A stretch of DNA of 45,710 bases. Origin: Neolewinella lacunae. Lineage in GTDB: Bacteria > Bacteroidota > Bacteroidia > Chitinophagales > Saprospiraceae. Of this stretch, positions 40,691 through 45,710 are shown piece by piece. The translations under genes were made by a program, and so were the position numbers. Position 1 is the first letter of the stretch; every line of letters begins with the position of its first letter. The stretch spans positions 1 to 45,710 of the forward strand of contig NZ_JACSIT010000096.1 of assembly GCF_014349155.1 (NCBI RefSeq), given 5' to 3'. Below the pieces are notes generated by a model, which saw only the letters and a program-made list of their open reading frames with translations, made no database searches and was not told where the DNA came from.

Positions 40691-41719
40691 ATACCGATAC
40701 CCCTTAACCGTATCCACAAAAGCCTTCACTCCCTCCAGCGGCGTATCCGGATAAACGCCATGGCCGAGATTGACAATGTGCTTGCCTCCGTATTGCTCGA
40801 TCATGCGCAGGGTGGCGGCGACGATGTCGTCCGTCGGGGCGTAGAGCTGGACGGGGTCGAGGTTGCCTTGCAGGACCTTCCCCTGCACCTGCGTGCGCGC
40901 CAAAACGAGATCGGCAATCCAGTCGAGCTGCACCACCTGGCAGTCGAGCGCCCCGATCTGCGGCAGGGCGTGGCGGGCGTCTTTGGCAAAAATGGTGATG
41001 GGCACTGCGCCGCCCAGTTCGTCGATAATCAGCTTGATGTAACGCAGGCTAAATTCCTGGTAATGAAGGGGATGGAGCACGCCAGCCCAACTGTCGAAGA
41101 TTTGGATCAGGTCAGCGCCGTGCTGGATTTTGCCCTTCAGGTAGGCGGCCGTCGCCAGGGCAATTTTTTCCAACAGGGCGTGGCTCAGGGCGGGGTCGCG
41201 GTAGAGCATGGCGCGGGCCTTGCTGAAGGTTTTGCTGCCGCCGCCTTCGACCATGTAGGCGAAAATCGTCCAGGGCGCACCGGCAAAACCGATGAGGGGC
41301 ACGCGGTTGGCCAGGTGTTTTTTGGTGGTGTCAAGGGCGTCGTAGACGTAGCCCAGGTGCTCGGGGGCGGCTTCGGCCGGGCGCAGTTTTTCTACGTCGG
41401 CCAGCGAGCGGATGACCTCGGGAAAGCGCGGGCCCACCTTCTCCACCATGGTGTATTTCAGGCCCAGCGCCTCGGGAATCACGAGGATATCGCTGAAAAT
41501 GATGGCGGCGTCGACGCCGAGTTCGTCCACGGGCTGGATGGTCACCTCCGCCGCCAGTTCGGGCGTGGTGACCAGCTCGATGAAGCCGCTCAATCGCGCG
41601 CGCAGGGCCCGGTACTGCGGCAGGATGCGGCCAGCCTGGCGCATGAGCCACACCGGTGGCCGTTCGGTGGCTTCCCCGCGGGCGGCGCGGAGAAAGAGAT
41701 CGTTTTGGTACTTTTTCAC
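40688..41719 (-). CDS. hemE: Uroporphyrinogen decarboxylase HemE
   Basis: HemE removes four carboxyl groups from uroporphyrinogen III to give coproporphyrinogen III in haem synthesis, in the cytoplasm. About 343 residues. Signatures are [20 protein letters not shown] near the N-terminus, [36 protein letters not shown] and [12 protein letters not shown], with the C-terminal [11 protein letters not shown]. The GTG at 41719 is chosen as start because similarity begins at [15 protein letters not shown] and the box TACCTTCG (41731-41724) lies 4 nt upstream. An ATG nine codons further upstream would overlap this box. The 3-prime end abuts the 107-bp tandem repeats. Confidence 0.93.
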   Translation of the reverse strand: MKKYQNDLFLRAARGEATERPPVWLMRQAGRILPQYRALRARLSGFIELVTTPELAAEVTIQPVDELGVDAAIIFSDILVIPEALGLKYTMVEKVGPRFPEVIRSLADVEKLRPAEAAPEHLGYVYDALDTTKKHLANRVPLIGFAGAPWTIFAYMVEGGGSKTFSKARAMLYRDPALSHALLEKIALATAAYLKGKIQHGADLIQIFDSWAGVLHPLHYQEFSLRYIKLIIDELGGAVPITIFAKDARHALPQIGALDCQVVQLDWIADLVLARTQVQGKVLQGNLDPVQLYAPTDDIVAATLRMIEQYGGKHIVNLGHGVYPDTPLEGVKAFVDTVKGYRY

Positions 41720-41723
41720 GCCG

Positions 41724-41731
41724 CGAAGGTA
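41724..41731 (-). promoter_or_regulatory. -7 promoter box of hemE (TACCTTCG)
   Basis: The same 8-mer as at smc, ending 4 nt before the GTG start. It supports the GTG start and suggests a leaderless mRNA. Confidence 0.45.
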
Positions 41732-41934
41732 GCAAGTTGGCAGCATTGCTAGCACCGTCCGATCCAGGGCGCGGCCGCAGGTGCCAGGGAATGGACCAGA
41801 AGCGGGGGCCGACGGGCCAAGTTGTGGCGCAAATTTTACCGAATTCCCTCCATTCCAAGGCCTCCCTGACGCAGTTGGCATTCGCCCGACAAAGATCACG
41901 GCCCCTTTTAAGAGATTGTCCATCCTCCGTGTCC

Positions 41935-41942
41935 TACCTTCG
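41935..41942 (+). promoter_or_regulatory. -7 promoter box of the barrel gene (TACCTTCG)
   Basis: TACCTTCG ends 4 nt before the ATG at 41947. TTG at 41916-41918, 16 nt upstream, is a possible -33 element. Confidence 0.45.
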
Positions 41943-41946
41943 TATT

Positions 41947-42567
41947 ATGGTACAGAAGACCCTCATTTTGCTCCTCCTTGCGCTGCCGTCTCTGGTGGCC
42001 GGGCAGACCTTTCAGGCCTCCGTTATCGGCGGCTTCAATTTCAGCCAGATCGATGGCGATGACCTCTTCGGTTTTCACAAGCCGGGGGTCAACGCCGGCA
42101 TTCGCGTGGTTGCGGTCCTGGGCGACCGCTGGCGCGTCGGCCCCGAAATCCTCTACAGCCAACAGGGGGCCAAGCGCCAGGATAACTCCCTCAACATCAG
42201 CCCCTACGACGCTTTTCGCCTCAACACCCTGGAAGTGCCGCTGATGGCCTACTACAAAGACTGGCGGTTGGTCGCCGAAGCCGGCTTCAGCTACCAGCGG
42301 CTTTTCTCCTACGAAGTGGACGATTCCTTCGGACAAGACATCACCCCGGTAACCGAGTTGCAGGACAACCTGGTGGCCTTCAAAGCGGGCGTTACCTACC
42401 TGCTCAATCCCAACTGGGGCATCAACATGCAGTGGTCCAAACACCTCCTGGACATCGACGTAGAAGACCAAATCAATACTTCCTTTAAGGGCCGCAGTGT
42501 CAGCTTGCGATTAGTGTATACCTTTGGGCAGGGAGAAGCACTCCCCAAACGAACCAAAGAAGAATGA
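41947..42567 (+). CDS. Outer-membrane beta-barrel (PorT-like) protein
   Basis: 206 residues. The signal peptide (KTLILLLLALPSLVAGQ) is followed by alternating amphipathic strands typical of an eight-stranded barrel (FQASVIGGFNFSQIDGDDL, NAGIRVVAVLGDRWRVGPEILYSQQGA, LNTLEVPLMAYYKDWRLVAEAGFSY, GRSVSLRLVYTFGQ). This is the PorT/OMP_b-brl_2 type common in Bacteroidota. The exact role is unknown. It overlaps the following lipoprotein gene by 4 nt (ATGA), so the two are co-translated and may work together in the outer membrane. Confidence 0.82.
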   Translation: MVQKTLILLLLALPSLVAGQTFQASVIGGFNFSQIDGDDLFGFHKPGVNAGIRVVAVLGDRWRVGPEILYSQQGAKRQDNSLNISPYDAFRLNTLEVPLMAYYKDWRLVAEAGFSYQRLFSYEVDDSFGQDITPVTELQDNLVAFKAGVTYLLNPNWGINMQWSKHLLDIDVEDQINTSFKGRSVSLRLVYTFGQGEALPKRTKEE

Positions 42568-43034
42568 TTCCCCACTACCTGCTTTTGGCCGCGCTGGCTA
42601 TTACCCTCTGTGCCTGTAATGCTAAATCCGCTCCGGAAACGGCGGCGGAACCAGCCCCAACAGCCCAGGCAACCCAGGCGAGCTACCCATCCATCCCCGC
42701 CGAAAAGATCGCCTACCTGGGCGAAAATGCGACTTACCTGGACGGCATTTTCTACCACCTGCCCATCTCCATGAACCAGGATAACCTCGACCAGATCCGG
42801 GCCACCCTATCCACCATTGCGGCGGAGCCCGCCACCATCCCTGCCGGTGCTAAGCCCATCGCTCACCTCTGGTTCCAAGTAAACGGCAAAAACGTGGAGG
42901 AAGCCGACCTGTATTTTCAGGACGACATCGCCGCCTACGTCTGGTACGAAAACGGCAAGCCCGCCTACTCCAACCTCATGACGGTGGCGGGTATCGACTT
43001 TTACAACAGCATCATCAACTCGGTACCGAAGTAG
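42564..43034 (+). CDS. Lipoprotein of unknown function
   Basis: 156 residues. The signal peptide MIPHYLLLAALAITLCAC ends in a lipobox with Cys 16 or Cys 18. A short Ala/Pro linker (ETAAEPAPTAQATQA) leads to a compact domain (AEKIAYLGENATYLDGIFYHLPI, IAHLWFQVNGKNVEEADLYFQDDIAAYVWYENGKPAYS). No family recognised. The 4-nt overlap with the barrel gene shows translational coupling, so the lipoprotein may be a partner of the barrel. Confidence 0.75.
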   Translation: MIPHYLLLAALAITLCACNAKSAPETAAEPAPTAQATQASYPSIPAEKIAYLGENATYLDGIFYHLPISMNQDNLDQIRATLSTIAAEPATIPAGAKPIAHLWFQVNGKNVEEADLYFQDDIAAYVWYENGKPAYSNLMTVAGIDFYNSIINSVPK

Positions 43035-43183
43035 CCCGGGGAGCAGACAATTTCCTGAACCATTCCGGGTAGTTGCCGGTCGAGCGGGCGGGTGTCGCCC
43101 GGCCACTCCCCAGGTGCCCCCACTTCTTAGCCCGGATAAACCAGCTCCGGGCCCCACGAACAAAAGACATCGAAAACTGCGGT

Positions 43184-44101
43184 ATGAACCAACAATCGCT
43201 GCGGGCGGTCATCGACCTGGGAACCAACACCTTTCATCTGCTCATTGCCAGGGTATCCCCCGCCGGAGGTATTGAGGCGGTATACCGGGAGCGACGCTTC
43301 GTCAAACTGGCTGCCGAGGGCATTGCTACCATGGGTGCAGCACCTTTTGCGCGAGGCATGGCTGCTCTTCATCATTTTAGGGAAATCCTGACTGAGTACG
43401 GCGTAACAAATGTTCTGGCCTTTGGTACGGCGGCCCTGCGGACGGCAAGCAACGGTCCGGAATTCGTCGCAACGGCCTTGCGGGAAACGGAGATTGCCAT
43501 CCAGCTGATTCCCGGCGACGAAGAGGCACGCTACATTACCCGCGGTGTGTTGGGCGCCCTCCCCCCCTTGGAGGAACGGATTTTGATTATGGACATCGGC
43601 GGAGGTTCTACCGAGTTCATCATTGCCGACGCGGCGGGCGTCTACTGGCGGCAATCCTTTCCCCTTGGCGTTTCGGTGTTGTATAATGCCTTCCACGGCA
43701 GCGACCCCCTCAGCGCAGCAGACATCGCCCGGCTGGAAGATTTCCTGGCCGAGCAGACCCGGCCCCTGGCCAATGCCCTGGCCCGGCACCCGGCCCACCA
43801 CCTGGCGGGTGCTGCGGGCACCTTCGATGTCTTGGCCAACTTGCTCAATGATCCGGCCGCCCCACCCCACCCCACCAGCCACCGCTTATCGCTGACGGGA
43901 TTGGTAGACCTACAAAACCAGATCATCAACAGCACCCTCGCCGAGCGCCTGGCCACCCCCGGCATTCCACCCGAGCGGGCCGATATGATCGTGATGGCGA
44001 TGCTGCTCATCCGCTTCGTCGTCCGCCTGGCTGGCATCGAACGCATCACCGTCAGCGATTGGGCGATGAAGGAGGGGATTTTACTCTTGGCTAATGCGTG
44101 A
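43184..44101 (+). CDS. Ppx/GppA phosphatase family protein
   Basis: 305 residues from the ATG at 43184 (MNQQSLRAVIDLGTNTFHLLIA). The ASKHA-type ATPase fold is visible: the phosphate-1 loop DLGTNTFHLL (residues 11-20), the second loop MDIGGGSTEFII, and the adenosine block HHLAGAAGTFDVLANLL. Members are exopolyphosphatases or pppGpp hydrolases. Single-domain forms of about 300 residues such as this lack the C-terminal HD domain. They may set polyphosphate or stringent-response levels; which one cannot be decided here. An in-frame extension upstream lacks similarity. Confidence 0.88.
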   Translation: MNQQSLRAVIDLGTNTFHLLIARVSPAGGIEAVYRERRFVKLAAEGIATMGAAPFARGMAALHHFREILTEYGVTNVLAFGTAALRTASNGPEFVATALRETEIAIQLIPGDEEARYITRGVLGALPPLEERILIMDIGGGSTEFIIADAAGVYWRQSFPLGVSVLYNAFHGSDPLSAADIARLEDFLAEQTRPLANALARHPAHHLAGAAGTFDVLANLLNDPAAPPHPTSHRLSLTGLVDLQNQIINSTLAERLATPGIPPERADMIVMAMLLIRFVVRLAGIERITVSDWAMKEGILLLANA

Positions 44102-44171
44102 ATGATTGAATGCGTGAAGGAGTGACCGCCGGAGGCAGCAGCGTAGCTAATGGCTAGCGCATGGGATAAGC

Positions 44172-44265
44172 GTGATAGCGTGTCCCGTGAGGCAACGTGC
44201 CCAGTGCGGCAGCGTATCCCGTGCGGCAGTGTATCCCGTGCGGTAGCCTATCCCTGCGGCAGCTT
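44172..44265. repeat. 17-bp tandem repeat array next to the IS256 element
   Basis: Five and a half degenerate copies of a 17-bp unit (GCGGCAGCGTATCCCGT) run from 44172 up to the left end of the IS at about 44266. Units three and four (44206 and 44223) differ by one base; the outer ones have diverged. The IS appears to have inserted at the edge of, or within, this array. Confidence 0.75.
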
Positions 44266-44317
44266 GAGACTGTTCATCTAAGTGTGTCTACATTCACACA
44301 ACTTAGATTCGTGATTT

Positions 44318-45571
44318 ATGGCAAAGAAAAGTAAAAATCCCACGCTGGAAGAGTTGTTCAGCGATCCTGAGCAGTTCCGGCAGATGCACGAGCAGCTTTA
44401 CTCGCGTAAACCCCTACTAGAGCAAGGTAGCCCGTTTGCTCATCTGCTCCAGACGATGGTTAATGCCGCCCTGGACGGCGAGGTCCTAGGCCATGTTGCT
44501 GAGACGAGAGCCCAAGGGGAGGAGAACAAGCGTAACGGCTACACCGACAAGACGATTCTTTCCGAAGCTGGCCCCTTGTCGATCCGTACGCCGCGGGACC
44601 GGCAGGGGACCTTTGAGCCCCAGCTAGTACCCAAGCGAGAGCGAGAGCTATCGAGTGGTTTGGACACGCAGATACTAGCTCTGTATGCGCAGGGTAATTC
44701 GGTTGAGGACATTAAGCGGTTGCTCCAGACGATGTTTGGGGTGGACATTTCGGCGGGCAAGATATCGGCCATTACGGACCAGGTACTTCCAGTCATTCAA
44801 GAGTGGCGTAACCGCCGACTTTTAGAGTTCTATGCCGTAATTTACATGGATGCGATCCATTTCAAAGTCCGCCACGAGGGCAAGTACTCCAGCCGTGCGT
44901 TCTACACTGTTTACTCTGTTGACGGTCACGGTAATCGGGACCTATTGGGCATGTATATGTCTGAAAATGAGGGTGCTAACCAATGGGGACTGGTACTTGA
45001 GGACTTAAAGTTTCGTGGCGTCGAGGACGTTTTAGTCTTCTGCACGGATGACTTGACGGGCTTTAGTGAGGCGATGAATGATGTCTTCCCGGCCACGGTG
45101 GTCCAGAAGTGCCTGGTGCATAAGATGCGCAACACCACGCGCTTCGTAGATGACAAGGACATGAAGGCGGTGGTAAGAGGTTTGAAGGCGGTTTACAAGG
45201 CGGACACTCAGGAGGCAGCAGCAACAGCCCTAGAGGCTTTTGAGGTAGAGTGGGGTCACAAGTACAGCAGTATCGTCGTCAGTTGGCGTCGTGATTGGGA
45301 TGAGCTGATGGCCTTCCTAGACTTCCCGATAGCCCTACGTCGAATGATCTATACGACCAACCCCGTGGAAGCCGTCCACCGAATCATCCGTAAACTCATC
45401 AAGGGCAAGGCTGCCTGGGCATCAGATACGGCCTTGATGAAGCAGGTGTACCTGAGCCTAATGCATAACGAGAAGTCGTGGCGCAAACAGGCGTATGGCT
45501 GGAAGGCCATCCAGCGCGATCTGGTTAAGCTGTATGGGGATCGGGTAACCAAGCACATGGGGCCAAGCTAA
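44318..45571 (+). CDS. IS256-family (mutator-type) transposase
   Basis: 417 residues, full length for IS256. The catalytic acids are D in YMDAIHFKVRHEG, D in VLVFCTDDLTGFSEAM and E in TNPVEAVHRIIRKL. The mutator signature lies in FPATVVQKCLVHKMRNTTRFV. The N-terminal region (NAALDGEVLGHVAETRAQGEENKRNGYTDKTI) is the usual DNA-binding part. No frameshift, so the copy could be active. The ATG at 44318 follows the left end by about 50 nt. Confidence 0.94.
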   Translation: MAKKSKNPTLEELFSDPEQFRQMHEQLYSRKPLLEQGSPFAHLLQTMVNAALDGEVLGHVAETRAQGEENKRNGYTDKTILSEAGPLSIRTPRDRQGTFEPQLVPKRERELSSGLDTQILALYAQGNSVEDIKRLLQTMFGVDISAGKISAITDQVLPVIQEWRNRRLLEFYAVIYMDAIHFKVRHEGKYSSRAFYTVYSVDGHGNRDLLGMYMSENEGANQWGLVLEDLKFRGVEDVLVFCTDDLTGFSEAMNDVFPATVVQKCLVHKMRNTTRFVDDKDMKAVVRGLKAVYKADTQEAAATALEAFEVEWGHKYSSIVVSWRRDWDELMAFLDFPIALRRMIYTTNPVEAVHRIIRKLIKGKAAWASDTALMKQVYLSLMHNEKSWRKQAYGWKAIQRDLVKLYGDRVTKHMGPS

Positions 45572-45578
45572 AAATGGC

Positions 45579-45668
45579 AGCGCGCGATCCGCGCCGCGCA
45601 GTCTCCGGCCTTCGGCCTCCGACTGTGCGGCGCGGATCGCGCGCTCGTCGCAAGGCTACGCCTTGCGA
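45579..45668 (+). terminator. Two hairpins at the 3-prime end of the IS256 element
   Basis: A very long stem pairs 45579-45603 with 45621-45645 (25 bp, one G-T pair), with GGCC/GGCC extending into the loop. A second hairpin TCGCAAGG/CCTTGCGA (45648-45655 and 45661-45668) follows. They lie between the transposase stop and the right end and probably block transcription into or out of the element. Confidence 0.75.
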
Positions 45669-45710
45669 TAGAGTAATAACTAACCCAGACACACTTAATT
45701 GAACTATCCC

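Larger units (their letters stand above)
44266..45710 (+). mobile_element. IS256-family insertion sequence
   Basis: The left end GAGACTGTTCATCTAAGTGT and the reverse complement of the last bases of the window (GGGATAGTTCAATTAAGTGT) share about 19 of 24 positions, with TTAAGTGTGTCT/CTAAGTGTGTCT well matched, as imperfect terminal inverted repeats. One intact transposase fills the element, followed by two hairpins. The right target duplication would be outside the window. The window probably ends at or within a few bases of the IS end. Confidence 0.88.

Noticed and set aside
1-45710. tRNA or rRNA genes
   Set aside because: No tRNA cloverleaf or CCA-type 3-prime end and no rRNA-like sequence was recognised by eye on either strand; a tRNA covariance search would be decisive.

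Overview
ORGANISM. The window looks like a high-GC member of the Bacteroidota, most likely a Saprospiraceae/Lewinella-type marine bacterium. The evidence is futalosine-pathway menaquinone genes, lipoproteins with short lipoboxes, a PorT-like barrel, promoters of the Bacteroidota form (TAnnTTTG -7 box, with TTTG near -33), few Shine-Dalgarno sequences, and a type VI-B CRISPR system, a class found mainly in this phylum. The window starts exactly at the outer end of an IS1182-type element and stops at or very near the outer end of an IS256-type element, so it is probably a contig that broke at multicopy insertion sequences.

LAYOUT. (1) 1-1900: intact IS1182-family element with perfect 18-bp ends. 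(2) 1996-16382: GC-rich core genome. It holds mqnE, a histidine phosphatase and mqnA (one operon), a lectin-like lipoprotein, an aspartate aminotransferase, a DM13 lipoprotein, a two-subunit 3-oxoacid CoA-transferase, an internally deleted Rpn/PD-(D/E)XK remnant, smc, a small conserved protein, a secreted protein and a CNT nucleoside transporter. (3) 16595-37817: an AT-richer defence island. In order it holds two orphan envelope proteins, a RelE-fold/UvrD helicase, a retron-type reverse transcriptase carrying a C-terminal HEPN RNase motif with a candidate msr-msd RNA upstream, a divergent cas13b-csx28 pair (type VI-B2), a 12-repeat CRISPR array, a five-gene type III restriction-modification operon and an AbiEi/AbiEii-type toxin-antitoxin pair. 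(4) 38105-44101: core genome again, with an aminotransferase, an SGNH hydrolase, a repeat-rich gap, hemE, an outer-membrane barrel, a lipoprotein and Ppx/GppA. (5) about 44266-45710: IS256-family element.

HOW THE PARTS FIT. Cas13b (HEPN motifs R132/H137 and R1073/H1078) is followed after 12 nt by Csx28 (R123/H128, one membrane helix). A strong two-way terminator then separates this operon from the array. Repeat decay, repeat sequence and a promoter-like box at the far end all indicate that the array is transcribed on the minus strand, converging on csx28. On the other side of the cas13b promoter region, a retron RT (NAxxH, YADD and VTG motifs) ends in a domain with RNFYVH (R495-H500). Three proteins with HEPN-type motifs therefore sit back to back around one intergenic region that also holds a plausible retron RNA. 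This RT-HEPN/Cas13b/Csx28 arrangement is the most interesting part of the window. Several spacers contain perfect inverted repeats, which is also unusual.

OTHER STRUCTURE. A dispersed GC-rich motif of about 17 bp (GCACCTGCGKCCGCGCC) recurs on both strands, in genes and between them. A palindromic element is embedded in the mod coding region. Several core genes have the -7 promoter box 4-7 nt before the start codon, which suggests leaderless mRNAs.
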